Notes: generated by a model not told the origin, from the letters alone. A stretch of DNA of 45,485 nucleotides from Acidimicrobiia bacterium (GCA_029263095.1 JAJCYA010000010.1:1-45485); one strand, 5' to 3'. Numbered from the stretch's first letter, positions 19,362 through 28,515 are shown. Translations and numbers: made by a program.

Positions 19362-20428
19362 CCGTCGCCACTCTTGAAGGCGTGACCGCTCGGACTGTCG
19401 ATTCGGCGCGGCTCCGGACACGGGTGCTGTTCACCGGACCCGAACATGCGACTCCCGTCCTGTTTCTCCACGGCAACCTGAGTTCAGCCGCGTGGTGGGA
19501 GGAGACGATGCTCGGCCTCCCCGACGGCTGGCGCGGCATAGCTCCTGATCTGCGCGGGTACGGCGGCGCCGACCCTGCTGCGAAGATCGATGCGAAGCGT
19601 GGTGTCGATGATCTCGTTGACGATACGGTGGCGTTGCTCGACAACCTCGCGATCGACCGCGTTCACTTGGTGGGGAACTCGTTGGGCGGCACCGTCGTAT
19701 GGCGTCTGATAGCGCTGCACTCGGAGCGGTTGGCGTCTGTCACTCAAGCGGATCCTGGTTCGCCGTGGGGATTCGTGGGGACTCGCGACGCACTCGGCTC
19801 TCCCACCACAGCGGACTTTGCCGGGTCGGGAGCCGGTCTTGTCAATCCCCTCTTCCTGGCTGCTTTGAAGGCGGGGGACTCCGGTTCCGAGTCGCCGTTC
19901 TCGCCGCGCAGTGTCTTGCGAGCACTTGTTGTCCGACCGCCGTTCATCCCGGCCCGCGAGGACGCTCTCGTCGGATCGATGCTGGAAACGCACCTTGGTG
20001 ACGATGCCTACCCGGGGGATGTCGAACCATCCCCCAACTGGCCGTTCTTTGCGCCTGGGGTGTTCGGTCCCAACAACGCACTCTCACCCAAGTACGCAAC
20101 CGACCCGGCGGAGATGCTTGCCGCAGACCTCAAGCCTCCGATCCTTTGGGTACGAGGCTCTCACGACCTCGTAGTGAGCGACTCGGCGGCGGGGGATCCG
20201 GGTTTCTGGGGTCCTTTGGGTCTGCTCGAGGGGTATCCGGGCCAGGAGACATTCCCGCCCCAGCCGATGGTTTCTCAGATCCGCCACCTGCTCGACGGGT
20301 ACGAATCCGCGGGTGGTCACGTAGCGGAGGCAGTGATCGATGACTGCGGTCACGTGCCGTTCATCGAACGACCGAGCGAGTTCAACCGTGCGCTTCACGC
20401 GCACCTTGCAGCCAATCACGACAACTAG
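19358..20428 (+). CDS. Alpha/beta-hydrolase 1 of the operon
   Basis: This 356-residue protein has an oxyanion motif HGN (38-40), the nucleophile elbow GNSLGG with Ser108, the acid Asp270 in RGSHD, and the catalytic His332 in DCGHVPF. That gives a complete Ser-Asp-His triad. It has no signal peptide, so it should be cytoplasmic. It is longer than minimal family members owing to a lid region (about 140-240). It could be an esterase, lactonase or C-C hydrolase. Its place before an importer suggests it acts on the imported compound or an intermediate. Confidence 0.93.
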   Translation: MTVATLEGVTARTVDSARLRTRVLFTGPEHATPVLFLHGNLSSAAWWEETMLGLPDGWRGIAPDLRGYGGADPAAKIDAKRGVDDLVDDTVALLDNLAIDRVHLVGNSLGGTVVWRLIALHSERLASVTQADPGSPWGFVGTRDALGSPTTADFAGSGAGLVNPLFLAALKAGDSGSESPFSPRSVLRALVVRPPFIPAREDALVGSMLETHLGDDAYPGDVEPSPNWPFFAPGVFGPNNALSPKYATDPAEMLAADLKPPILWVRGSHDLVVSDSAAGDPGFWGPLGLLEGYPGQETFPPQPMVSQIRHLLDGYESAGGHVAEAVIDDCGHVPFIERPSEFNRALHAHLAANHDN

Positions 20429-20449
20429 AGACGACTAGGGAGGAACACG

Positions 20450-21814
20450 ATGACCAGAAGCGTCCGTTCGGCGTTCCGCTTGCTGGGCCTGCTACTGGCG
20501 CTTTCGCTGGTGATGATGGCCTGCGGCGATGACGACGCCGGGACAACTACGACGGCGGCCCCGGCTGCGACGGCGGCCCCGGCTACCACGGCGGCCCCGG
20601 CTACGACGGCGGCCCCGGCGGCCGGAGTGACCTGTGACGAGCCCATCACGATCGGTGTCATCACCGACCAGACCGGTGCGCTGGCAATCTATGGATCGCA
20701 CATCCTGCGTGGGGTCCCAATCGGGTTTGCGTATGCCACAGAAAGCGAGGTTGGCGAGGGTGCCGAGCAGACCTATATGGTTGACGACTGCGAGTTGCGG
20801 GTGCTCTTCCGTGACGATCAGACAGATGCCGAACTCAGCGCCACCGCCGCTCGAGAGCTAATCGAGGTTGAGGGTGCTCAAATCCTGATCGGAACCGTGA
20901 GCTCGGGTGTCACAGCCACATTGCAGGAGATCGCTCGCGAAAACGACGTGATCCTCATCGCGGCACCTGCTGCGGCTACGGACCTGACCGGAGCAACGTT
21001 CAACGAGAACACGTTCCGAGCCAGTCGTAACAACTATCAGGATGCGATGGCAATCTGCGAGAACCTGGCCAAGGAATACTCGACCTTTGTGCAGATCGCA
21101 CCGGACTACTCGTTCGGATACGGCGGCGCTCAGGCTTACCGGGATGCTTGCACCTTCTTCGGTGGCGAATTCACGGCCGACGATGTGTTCGCTCCCGCGG
21201 ACACGACCGACTTCACAGCGTTCATGGACCCGATCATCGCTGCAGATGCTGAGGCATTCCTCATCACCTGGGCGGGTGGAGGCTTTGTTCCGCTGCTGCA
21301 AGCTGCGACCGACCTAGGCGTCCTCGACGACAAGGTCATGGCGTCGCCGTACGTCGACAACATCGTTATGCCGATCTTCTTCGGCAACGCGATCGGAACG
21401 ACCTCGACGATTCTGTATCACTACACGCTGCCGGACAATCCGGTCAACGACTTCCTCATTGACGCGGTAGGGACGATGGGTACGTTCCCCGATCTGTTCG
21501 ATGCAGACGGTATGAACGCAGCGATGATGGCCGTCAATGCCGTCAGGGCAACCAACGGGGCAGCCGACGCAGATTCGTTGCGGGCAGCCCTCGAAGGGAT
21601 GAGCTTCGATGGTCCGAAGGGACTCATCGAGGTGAGGGCCGAGGACCATGTCGCTCTTCAGGACATGTACATCGTGACCCTGCTGAACCTGGACGATCCG
21701 GAGTTCAAGTACTTCGAGTACGTCGAGACGGTGCGACCCCAGCCGCCGTGTCTGCTTGAGGGAGATTTCGCCGACAGGTGTGGCGCTCTACCTGCTGGCA
21801 GTCTGTCAGGCTGA
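20450..21814 (+). CDS. Lipoprotein solute receptor of a HAAT-family ABC importer
   Basis: AGGGAGGAA precedes the ATG. The 454-residue protein has a lipobox VMMAC (Cys25) and an Ala/Thr/Pro linker (about 32-62). It then has a type I periplasmic-binding fold of the LivJ/Peripla_BP_6 family: PITIGVITDQTGALAIYG, QILIGTVSSGVTATLQEIA and the later FRASRNNY block. It captures the solute outside the membrane for the ABC importer encoded next. HAAT receptors bind branched-chain amino acids, but also amides, urea and aromatic or other carboxylic acids. The downstream CoA ligases argue for a carboxylate here. Confidence 0.94.
   Translation: MTRSVRSAFRLLGLLLALSLVMMACGDDDAGTTTTAAPAATAAPATTAAPATTAAPAAGVTCDEPITIGVITDQTGALAIYGSHILRGVPIGFAYATESEVGEGAEQTYMVDDCELRVLFRDDQTDAELSATAARELIEVEGAQILIGTVSSGVTATLQEIARENDVILIAAPAAATDLTGATFNENTFRASRNNYQDAMAICENLAKEYSTFVQIAPDYSFGYGGAQAYRDACTFFGGEFTADDVFAPADTTDFTAFMDPIIAADAEAFLITWAGGGFVPLLQAATDLGVLDDKVMASPYVDNIVMPIFFGNAIGTTSTILYHYTLPDNPVNDFLIDAVGTMGTFPDLFDADGMNAAMMAVNAVRATNGAADADSLRAALEGMSFDGPKGLIEVRAEDHVALQDMYIVTLLNLDDPEFKYFEYVETVRPQPPCLLEGDFADRCGALPAGSLSG
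20552..20623 (+). repeat. 18-bp minisatellite, 4 units, in the receptor linker
   Basis: Four 18-bp units starting ACGGCGGCCCCGGCT run in tandem in the reading frame. They encode repeated T-A-A-P-A-x hexapeptides in the surface linker. Unit gain or loss would lengthen or shorten the linker without a frameshift. Confidence 0.85.
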
Positions 21815-21823
21815 TCGACTACC

Positions 21824-21860
21824 GGATTGGGGCGGCGGCAATCGGCCGTCGCCCCAATCC
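21824..21860 (+). terminator. Intercistronic hairpin after the receptor gene
   Basis: Arms GGATTGGGGCGGCGG (21824-21838) and CCGTCGCCCCAATCC (21846-21860) form a 15-bp stem with one G-U pair and a 7-nt loop. There is no T-run after it. A hairpin here, immediately after the solute-receptor gene, is a common way to stabilise or partially terminate the message so that receptor outnumbers transporter. Confidence 0.75.
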
Positions 21861-21878
21861 ACTAGCCAGAAGAGCGAA

Positions 21879-22655
21879 ATGAGCGAAGCGATTCTCGAGA
21901 CAAGGGAGCTCCGCAGGGAGTTCGGAGCGATTGTCGCCGTCGAAGACGTGGATCTGGTCGTGTCGGCAGGATCACTTCATTCGATCATCGGCCCAAATGG
22001 GGCAGGTAAGACGACGGTCTTCAATCTCATCAGTGGGACGCTCCGGCCCACCCGCGGTCAGATTCTGCTTCGTGGTGAGGACATCACCGGCTCGCCGACC
22101 CATCGAGCGATTCATCGCGGCATCGGTCGGTCGTTTCAGATCACCAACATCTTTCCAAACCTCACGGTCTTCGAGAACGTGCGGATCGCGGCCCAGGCGC
22201 TTGGAAAGGACAACTTCAAGGCGTTGAGTCCGCACCGTCGATTCGGCGCCTACATGGACCGAGCCGGCGTCGTGCTCGATCTCGTAGGCTTGAGCGACAG
22301 GGCCTCGGTGCCGGCGCAGGTTCTCGCCCACGGGGACCAGCGCAAGCTCGAACTGGGCATGATCCTCGCTCCAGATCCCGAGATCCTCATGCTCGATGAG
22401 CCGACGGCCGGGATGGCCGCTGAGCAGGTGCCTGAACTCATCGAGCTGATCCGCAACATCCAGTCCTCGGCGAACAAGACAGTGATGCTGGTGGAGCACA
22501 ACATGCAGATGGTGATGGGTGTGTCGGATTGCATCACCGTCATGCATCAGGGGGCCGTTATTGCGGAGGGCACACCAAGCGAGATCAGGGCCAACCAAAG
22601 AGTCCAGACGGCCTATCTCGGCGGTCTATACACCGATCTGGGAGGCGCCGGATGA
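21879..22655 (+). CDS. ABC importer ATPase, LivG type
   Basis: ATG 21879 is chosen because the residues upstream are unrelated and include the hairpin. The 258-residue ATPase has Walker A GPNGAGKT, a LivG-type FQITNIFPNLTVFENV Q-loop region and Walker B EILMLDEPTAG. The signature region reads LAHGDQRKLELG, which departs from the usual LSYGQQRxLE. The C-terminal IAEGTPSEI is typical of the family. It pairs with the second ATPase to energise the two permeases. Its stop codon overlaps the next start by ATGA. Confidence 0.95.
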   Translation: MSEAILETRELRREFGAIVAVEDVDLVVSAGSLHSIIGPNGAGKTTVFNLISGTLRPTRGQILLRGEDITGSPTHRAIHRGIGRSFQITNIFPNLTVFENVRIAAQALGKDNFKALSPHRRFGAYMDRAGVVLDLVGLSDRASVPAQVLAHGDQRKLELGMILAPDPEILMLDEPTAGMAAEQVPELIELIRNIQSSANKTVMLVEHNMQMVMGVSDCITVMHQGAVIAEGTPSEIRANQRVQTAYLGGLYTDLGGAG

Positions 22656-23353
22656 GCCTGTTGCGCCTCGAAGCGGTTGAGACGTTCATCGGCCAGTTTC
22701 ATATCCTCGAGGGAGTCTCTTTCGAGGTAGCGGAGGGTTCGATCGTTGCTCTGTTGGGTCGCAACGGGGCGGGCAAGACGACGACCCTCAAGTCGATTCT
22801 GGGCATCACACCGCCCAGCGGTGGGCGTGTCGTCTACGACGGCACAGATATCACGGGATGGCGAAGCTACGACATCGCATCGGCTGGCATCGGGTATGTC
22901 CCTGAGCATCGGGCGATCTTCACTGAGCTCACGGTCGAAGAGAACCTGCGTATTGCCGAGCGGAATCGCGGCGAGTTCGATGCCAAATGCGACCTCATCT
23001 TTGATCTGTTCCCCGATCTGAAGCGCTTTGCCGCCCTCGACGGTGGCCAGTTGTCCGGGGGTCAGCAGCAGATGCTTGCCGTCGGTCGAGCTCTCGTCGC
23101 AGACAACCGGGTTCTTCTGATCGACGAACCAAGCGAAGGATTGGCCCCCGTGATCATTGAACAGATGATCGAGGCGATCCGTCGTCTCGCCGACCATACG
23201 ACAGTTCTGCTTGTCGAGCAGAACTTCGTCGTAGCCACGCTGCTGGCCGACCGCTACGTAATCATTGAAGAAGGCAGCTCGGTTCACTCAGGAGCCATGG
23301 CTGACCTGGCGCCAGATGACGAGACCATCCGCAGGTATTTGGGGGCCGTGTGA
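22652..23353 (+). CDS. ABC importer ATPase, LivF type
   Basis: ATG 22652 has GGGAGG upstream. The 233-residue ATPase has Walker A GRNGAGKT, GIGYVPEHRAIFTELTVEENL (LivF-specific), a canonical signature LSGGQQQMLAVGRAL and Walker B VLLIDEPSEGLAP. The length is normal for LivF. It overlaps the LivG-type gene by 4 nt and the permease gene (GTGA) by 4 nt. Confidence 0.95.
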   Translation: MSLLRLEAVETFIGQFHILEGVSFEVAEGSIVALLGRNGAGKTTTLKSILGITPPSGGRVVYDGTDITGWRSYDIASAGIGYVPEHRAIFTELTVEENLRIAERNRGEFDAKCDLIFDLFPDLKRFAALDGGQLSGGQQQMLAVGRALVADNRVLLIDEPSEGLAPVIIEQMIEAIRRLADHTTVLLVEQNFVVATLLADRYVIIEEGSSVHSGAMADLAPDDETIRRYLGAV

Positions 23354-24936
23354 ACGATGCAACGCCTCCGGAGTCAATGACCCGCAACAGCGCGCGCTCC
23401 GAGTGGCTGAAACGCAACCGCACTCGTGTTGCCGTCCTGTCCATCCTGGCGGTGCTATTCGTGGCCGCGCTTGGAGGGCTCGAAACCGAGGACTGGTTTG
23501 CCACCATCATGCAAGGCCTCTCGGTTGGAGCGGTCACGTTCCTTGTCGCGTCAGGGCTGTCGCTCATCTTTGGCCTTATGGATGTCCTCAATCTTGCTCA
23601 CGGCGAGATCTTCATGTTGGGGGCCTACGTCGGGTGGACCATCTACACACGGTTCGACACCGCGGTGGACGTTCTGGTCCCGCTGGCGCTTGTGGCCGCT
23701 CCTTTTGCTCTGCTTCCGCTGTGGCGAAGACTCGGATCCGCGCTGATTGGACCCGGGTGGCGCCGAGCGGCGTCCTGGGGTGTCCTCGGCTCGGGTCTGC
23801 TCATGGCGATCGGGGCGGTGATGCAGTTCCCGCTTGTGATCTGGAACCCCGAGATCTATGCCGAGAGCCCGATCACCTTCTCTCTGGCAGTCGACCTCGG
23901 CACATTGGCTCCGCTACCGGCCGATACCTGGGGGTTGCCCGCGATTCTGGCGATCCTTGGTGTCTTGGCAGGTTCGGCCCTGGTGGCGATCGGCTTTTCG
24001 GCAGTACGGCCGCGCCCGGGAGCAGCTACGGCGCTGGCAAGACGACAGGCTGTGTGGTTCGGAGCAGTCATCGTCGGAGCGCTCGTGCTCCATGCAGCGC
24101 GTTCTCCCATCAACGAGTGGGTCTTCGGCCTGAGCACGACTTGGCGGTTCATGCTCGCGATGGTCTTCGCCACGCTGGCCGGAGCCGGTCTGGGGGCTCT
24201 GATCGAGGTCGCTCTCATCAGACCCCTCTACGAACGACCCATCTACCAGCTGATGTTGACCCTCGGAGTCGGATTCATCCTCATTGAGGTGGTGCGTGAA
24301 ATCTGGGGTCGCCCCGAATTCAACATGGCGCGTCCGGCTGCATTCAATGGGACCGGAGCGGGATGTCCCGGACAAGGGCTCGGAGGCTTCTTTAGCGGTT
24401 GTAGCACCGTCGAAGTGTTCGGGGGGCGGTTGCGGGTCTACAACGAGGGCTTTGTGGTTCTGGTCGGGATCGTCGTTCTCATCGCGATAACGCTCTTGCT
24501 GAAACGTACCCGAATCGGAATGATCATCCGTGCCGGAGTCCAGGACTCTGAGATGGTCGAAGCTCTCGGGATCAATGTCCGTCGTGTCTTCACACTCGTG
24601 TTCGCCATCGGGTCGGGCCTGGCGGCGCTCGGTGGGGTGCTCGCGGCGCCATCGATCGGGTTGAGCACCGCCATGGGGGGGCTGCTGTTGCTGCAGGCCC
24701 TGATCGCGCTCGCGATCGGGGGTCTGACCAGCTTCCCGGGTGCTGCCGCCGGCGCAGTGCTCGTGGGGCTGCTTCAGCAGTTCATCATCCGCTTTGGCCA
24801 ACAAGGGATCTCGATTCCCTTCGTCTCTGAGCCGTTCCGACCGTCGCCCACACTCGTGCCTGCCGCGGGCGTGCTCTTGATGGTCATCGTCCTGGTCGTG
24901 CTCCCCAACGGCCTGTTCGGAAAGAGCGATCGATGA
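23350..24936 (+). CDS. ABC importer permease, LivH type, with large insertion
   Basis: This 528-residue permease starts at GTG 23350. Typical LivH proteins have about 300 residues. The family N-terminal motif, GLSLIFGLMDVLNLAHGEIFMLGAYVG (about 70-96), and the later RPLYERPIYQLMLTLG block (about 290-305) are normally close. Here they are separated by an extra region of roughly 150 residues with several hydrophobic segments. The C-terminal half has IRAGVQDSEMVEALGINVRR, the ATPase-coupling loop, and GGLTSFPGAAAGAVLVG. The reading frame is intact, so the enlargement looks genuine. It forms the channel with the LivM-type permease. Confidence 0.93.
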   Translation: MNDATPPESMTRNSARSEWLKRNRTRVAVLSILAVLFVAALGGLETEDWFATIMQGLSVGAVTFLVASGLSLIFGLMDVLNLAHGEIFMLGAYVGWTIYTRFDTAVDVLVPLALVAAPFALLPLWRRLGSALIGPGWRRAASWGVLGSGLLMAIGAVMQFPLVIWNPEIYAESPITFSLAVDLGTLAPLPADTWGLPAILAILGVLAGSALVAIGFSAVRPRPGAATALARRQAVWFGAVIVGALVLHAARSPINEWVFGLSTTWRFMLAMVFATLAGAGLGALIEVALIRPLYERPIYQLMLTLGVGFILIEVVREIWGRPEFNMARPAAFNGTGAGCPGQGLGGFFSGCSTVEVFGGRLRVYNEGFVVLVGIVVLIAITLLLKRTRIGMIIRAGVQDSEMVEALGINVRRVFTLVFAIGSGLAALGGVLAAPSIGLSTAMGGLLLLQALIALAIGGLTSFPGAAAGAVLVGLLQQFIIRFGQQGISIPFVSEPFRPSPTLVPAAGVLLMVIVLVVLPNGLFGKSDR

Positions 24937-26003
24937 CTGCGCTCAGGGACCGCATCGGCACGACCCTCCGGCACGGCACCGGAGTGATCGCCCTGATCGG
25001 CGGACTGATCCTTTTCCCATTCGCCGTGTCGATCGTCATCGACGGGGCCGGAGTAGGCGCGGTTTTCGACAATGCCACCGGCAACGCTCGCTTCATGCAG
25101 GGTCTGGCCATCGAAGTCTTCATCCTCGCCCTGTATGCGATGAGCTATGACCTGGTGCTGGGGGTGACAGGATTGTTGTCGTTCGGCCACGCAATGTTCT
25201 TTGGTGTTGGCGCCTACACGTTTGGCATTGCTCTCAAGACATTCGATCTCGCTTGGGGAACTGCGCTGGTTGTTGTGGTCATTGCGGCGCTCCTGCAGTC
25301 GGCGCTGTTCGCCGTCGTCCTCCCGCGCGTGAAGGGCATCACGTTTGCTCTCGTGACTCTTGGGTTTGCCACGATGTTCTGGATCATTATCCAGTCCAGT
25401 GACCTGGCGGATTGGGCCGGTGCCGAGATCGGGTTGCAGGGGGTGAAGCCACCTGCCTGGTTCTTCGACACGACCAACGAGCGTTTTGTGTTCTACTTGA
25501 TCTCGGCGGCGGTACTCGTCGCATTCTTCCTCATCTACCGGCGGCTCGTGGATTCCCCGACTGGCAGGGTCCTCGTAGCGATCCGCGACAACGAGGACCG
25601 GGCGGCGATGCTCGGATTCAACACTTTCTGGTTCAAGTTCATGGCTCTGGCGATTGCTTCAGTCACTGCTGCCATGGCCGGGGTGCTCCACACGTTGCAC
25701 CAGCCCATCGTCACTCCGAATGTGGCAGGACTCGGATTCATGGTTACGGCGCTGCTCGTCGTGCTGATCGGAGGGTTGGGGACCGTCAACGGCGCCATCG
25801 TCGGTGCCGTCGTCTTCAGACTGCTCGACTTCTATCTGGAGAAGTGGTTCGGAGGGGCTTCGACGGCACTGATCGGCACGGCCTATGTGGCCATCGTCCT
25901 CTATCTTCCGTTCGGGATCGTTGGTACCTGGCGAGCCAGGTCCTTCAGATTCGCCGAAGGTAGGGCCCGTCTTGTGCGTCTTGTGCGTGGAGGTTCGGAA
26001 TGA
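24933..26003 (+). CDS. ABC importer permease, LivM type
   Basis: This 356-residue permease has the LivM signature LYAMSYDLVLGVTGLLSFGHAMFFGVGAY (about 68-96), the coupling-loop segment LVAIRDNEDRAAMLGFNTFWFK, and GGLGTVNGAIVGAVVF. Length and order are normal. It overlaps the LivH-type gene and the KAS III-like gene by ATGA at each end, which supports strict co-translation. With the neighbouring four genes it makes a complete importer. Confidence 0.95.
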   Translation: MTALRDRIGTTLRHGTGVIALIGGLILFPFAVSIVIDGAGVGAVFDNATGNARFMQGLAIEVFILALYAMSYDLVLGVTGLLSFGHAMFFGVGAYTFGIALKTFDLAWGTALVVVVIAALLQSALFAVVLPRVKGITFALVTLGFATMFWIIIQSSDLADWAGAEIGLQGVKPPAWFFDTTNERFVFYLISAAVLVAFFLIYRRLVDSPTGRVLVAIRDNEDRAAMLGFNTFWFKFMALAIASVTAAMAGVLHTLHQPIVTPNVAGLGFMVTALLVVLIGGLGTVNGAIVGAVVFRLLDFYLEKWFGGASTALIGTAYVAIVLYLPFGIVGTWRARSFRFAEGRARLVRLVRGGSE

Positions 26004-26995
26004 GAGACGTTGGTCTGCAGTCGGTGGGGACCTGGTTTCCCGAGCAATGGATGTCGGCGGCGGAGATAGCTGCCGCCTCCGGTGTTCCCGAAGATGTGCT
26101 CGTGGATCGGTTCGGGCTGGACGGCAAGCACATCTCGGGACCTGATGACCACGTATCGACGATGGGTGCCCGCGCAGCGATGGTTGCACTCGACGAAGCC
26201 GGCCTCGACCCGGCTGATGTCGATGTGGTCATGTACTTCGGTTCCATGGGCAAGGACTACTACATCTGGTCGGCGGCCCCGAAGATCGCCAACCTGATCG
26301 GGGCCACAGATTCCTGGGCGCTGGAGATGTCCTATGTGTCGTGTGGTGCTCCGGTTGCGCTCAAGGTAGGGCGCGACCTTCTGCGATCGGATCCCGACAT
26401 CGAAACCGTGCTCATCGTTGGCGGAAGCGCGGAGTCGCATTTCCTCGACTACTCGAACCAGAGGTCGCGATTCATGTTCAATTTCGGTGACGGCGCCGCC
26501 GCCGCAGTACTCCGGGCTGAGCACGGTCACACAATCCTCGATACCAAGATCATCACCGACGGGCGCTTTGCCGATGCGGTGGCCATCTTCGCCGGGGGTA
26601 GCCGGAACCCGGCTACAGCACAGACCGTCGCCGATGGTGAGCATTTCTTCGACGTGCCAGATCCGGCGGCCATGAAGAGCGGGCTTGACCCCGTGTCTGG
26701 CGAACGGTTTCTAGAGGTGGCTCGAGCGGTGTGCGACGGGGCGGGCGTGGACACATCTGATGTGGCGTTGTTGGCGCCGATCCACTTCAAGAAGTCATTC
26801 CACGACTGGATAGTGGATCAGCTCGGCATCCCGCATGACCGTGTCACCTATCTACGGCGCCACGGACACATGTCGGGGATTGACCCCTTGGTGGGAATCG
26901 AGCACCGCTGGGGCGAGCTACGACCAGGAGATCACGTGCTGTGCCTGGCGGCAGGGACCGGCTACTCCTGGGCGGCGACGTTGCTGAGGTGGTGA
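26000..26995 (+). CDS. KAS III-like thiolase-fold enzyme with atypical catalytic triad
   Basis: This 331-residue protein has the two-half thiolase fold of ketoacyl synthase III. The nucleophile is Cys115 in EMSYVSCGAPVAL, followed by FNFGDGAAAAVL (160-171), His262 in APIHFKKSFHDW, and the C-terminal AGTGYSWAATLL. Canonical FabH has an Asn in a GN motif as the third catalytic residue. Here the aligned sequence is RRHGHMSGIDPL, with His290 at that position and Asp295 nearby. This resembles KAS III-like acyltransferases rather than FabH. It could catalyse condensation, acyl transfer or thiolytic cleavage of a CoA ester made by the ligases downstream. The exact reaction is unknown. Confidence 0.88.
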   Translation: MRDVGLQSVGTWFPEQWMSAAEIAAASGVPEDVLVDRFGLDGKHISGPDDHVSTMGARAAMVALDEAGLDPADVDVVMYFGSMGKDYYIWSAAPKIANLIGATDSWALEMSYVSCGAPVALKVGRDLLRSDPDIETVLIVGGSAESHFLDYSNQRSRFMFNFGDGAAAAVLRAEHGHTILDTKIITDGRFADAVAIFAGGSRNPATAQTVADGEHFFDVPDPAAMKSGLDPVSGERFLEVARAVCDGAGVDTSDVALLAPIHFKKSFHDWIVDQLGIPHDRVTYLRRHGHMSGIDPLVGIEHRWGELRPGDHVLCLAAGTGYSWAATLLRW

Positions 26996-28506
26996 TGGTG
27001 AAGCGACCTGTTCCGGCTTACGACTGGATTGCCTACCACGCAGATCTGGGTGCAGACCGTGTGGCAATCATCGATGACGGGCGCGATCTGACGATCTCCT
27101 TCGGGGAACTAGAAGATCGGGTGCGCCGGCTCGCCTCGTGGCTTGCCTCGCAGGGTGTCGAATCGGGCGACCGTGTTGCCTTCCTGGCGGGGAACACTTC
27201 GGACGTCTTCGAGGTGATGTTTGCATGCTCCAAGCTCGGCGCGATCTTCGTTCCTCTGAATTGGCGCCTCGCCGTTCCGGAGCTCGAGTTCATCATTGGT
27301 GACTGCACTCCGAAGGTCCTGATCTTCGAAGAAGGATTCTCAGATGTTGCTGCGACCCTCGGGGTGCCGGTGACGCTGGCACTTGGTCTCCCTTTCGAGG
27401 AGGCAAAGGCGTGGGCCGATCCGGCGACCGCCCCTCCGGTGACGGCTACCCACGACGATCCGTGGGCGATCATGTACACGTCGGGAACCACGGGTCATCC
27501 CAAGGGAGCGTTGGTGACGCACGGGATGGTGTTCTGGAACGCCATCAACATCGGCTCTGCTGTTGGTCTCACCAGGGAGTCCACCAATCTCAGTGTCTTG
27601 CCGACCTTCCACACTGGTGGCCTCAACCTCTATACGACCCCTTGTCTCCGTTTGGGGGCGAAGTCGATCATCCTGCGCGAGTTCGACCCGGAGCGAGTGC
27701 TCAGGTGGCTCACATCGGGTGAGATTTCTCACTTCTTCGGCGTGCCATCCATCTACCAGTTTCTTGCCGAGCACCCGGGATGGACCGACGCCGAATTGGA
27801 GCGCGTGGGGTCGTATGCCTGTGGGGGCGCACCTATGCCGGTGGCGTTGCTGCAACGCTATGCCGACCGCGGGATCCTGATTCGACAGGGCATGGGCCTC
27901 ACTGAGACGAGTCCCACGTTGTTCCTCACCGATGCCGAACACGCTCTGTCCAAGATCGGGTCTGTAGGCAAGCCGGTGCTCCACACCGAAATCCGAATCG
28001 TCGATGAAGGTGGCGGGGACGTCCGCACGGGAGAGATCGGGGAGTTGTGGGCGCGTGGGCCGAATGTCACTCCGGGGTATTGGGAGCGACCGGCAGCCAA
28101 CGAGGAATCGTTCACAGATGGATGGCTTCACACCGGAGACGCGGCGCGCATGGATGACGAAGGCTATGTCTACATAGTGGACCGCTGGAAGGACATGTTC
28201 ATCAGTGGGGGAGAGAACGTGTATCCGGCCGAGGTCGAGCAGGTGTTGTTCCACAATCCGAGCATCCTCGATGTAGCGGTGATCGGCGTTCCGGATCCTC
28301 GCTGGGGCGAGGCGGGAATCGCCGTAGTGGTTCCGCGTGACCCGGGTGCGTTCGATGGCGATGCCGTTCTGAGCTACCTCGACGACAAGCTGGCGAAGTT
28401 CAAGATCCCAAAGAGCGTCATCGTCGTCACGGAGCTGCCTCGCAACGCCGCTGGGAAGGTTCTGAAGCGCACCCTGCGGGCCGATCTCACCCCGCCGAGA
28501 GGCTGA
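26995..28506 (+). CDS. Acyl-CoA synthetase 1 (AMP-forming)
   Basis: ATG 26995 overlaps the preceding stop by one base (TGATG). The 503-residue enzyme has the ATP-binding loop YTSGTTGHPKG (161-171), the A5-type GMGLTETSP, the core LHTGDAARMDDEGYVYIVDRWKD with hinge residues, and the C-terminal catalytic Lys in RNAAGKVLKR. It activates a carboxylic acid to an acyl-adenylate and then a CoA thioester. Similarity is to medium-chain or aromatic acyl-CoA ligases; the substrate is not predictable. Two different ligases in one operon suggest two carboxylates or sequential activation steps. Confidence 0.95.
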   Translation: MVKRPVPAYDWIAYHADLGADRVAIIDDGRDLTISFGELEDRVRRLASWLASQGVESGDRVAFLAGNTSDVFEVMFACSKLGAIFVPLNWRLAVPELEFIIGDCTPKVLIFEEGFSDVAATLGVPVTLALGLPFEEAKAWADPATAPPVTATHDDPWAIMYTSGTTGHPKGALVTHGMVFWNAINIGSAVGLTRESTNLSVLPTFHTGGLNLYTTPCLRLGAKSIILREFDPERVLRWLTSGEISHFFGVPSIYQFLAEHPGWTDAELERVGSYACGGAPMPVALLQRYADRGILIRQGMGLTETSPTLFLTDAEHALSKIGSVGKPVLHTEIRIVDEGGGDVRTGEIGELWARGPNVTPGYWERPAANEESFTDGWLHTGDAARMDDEGYVYIVDRWKDMFISGGENVYPAEVEQVLFHNPSILDVAVIGVPDPRWGEAGIAVVVPRDPGAFDGDAVLSYLDDKLAKFKIPKSVIVVTELPRNAAGKVLKRTLRADLTPPRG

Positions 28507-28515
28507 GGGGGGAGT

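Noticed and set aside
23265-24287. 340-residue frame overlapping the LivH-type permease
   Set aside because: Cys-, Arg- and His-rich translation without domains; the permease frame has clear family motifs over the same bases.
20450-26003. Branched-chain amino-acid importer
   Set aside because: The family is the same, but the co-transcribed hydrolases and CoA ligases point to a carboxylate or ester; no amino-acid catabolic gene is nearby.
26000-26995. Housekeeping FabH (fatty-acid initiation)
   Set aside because: The catalytic Asn is replaced, and the gene is embedded in an uptake and CoA-activation operon with no fatty-acid synthesis genes.
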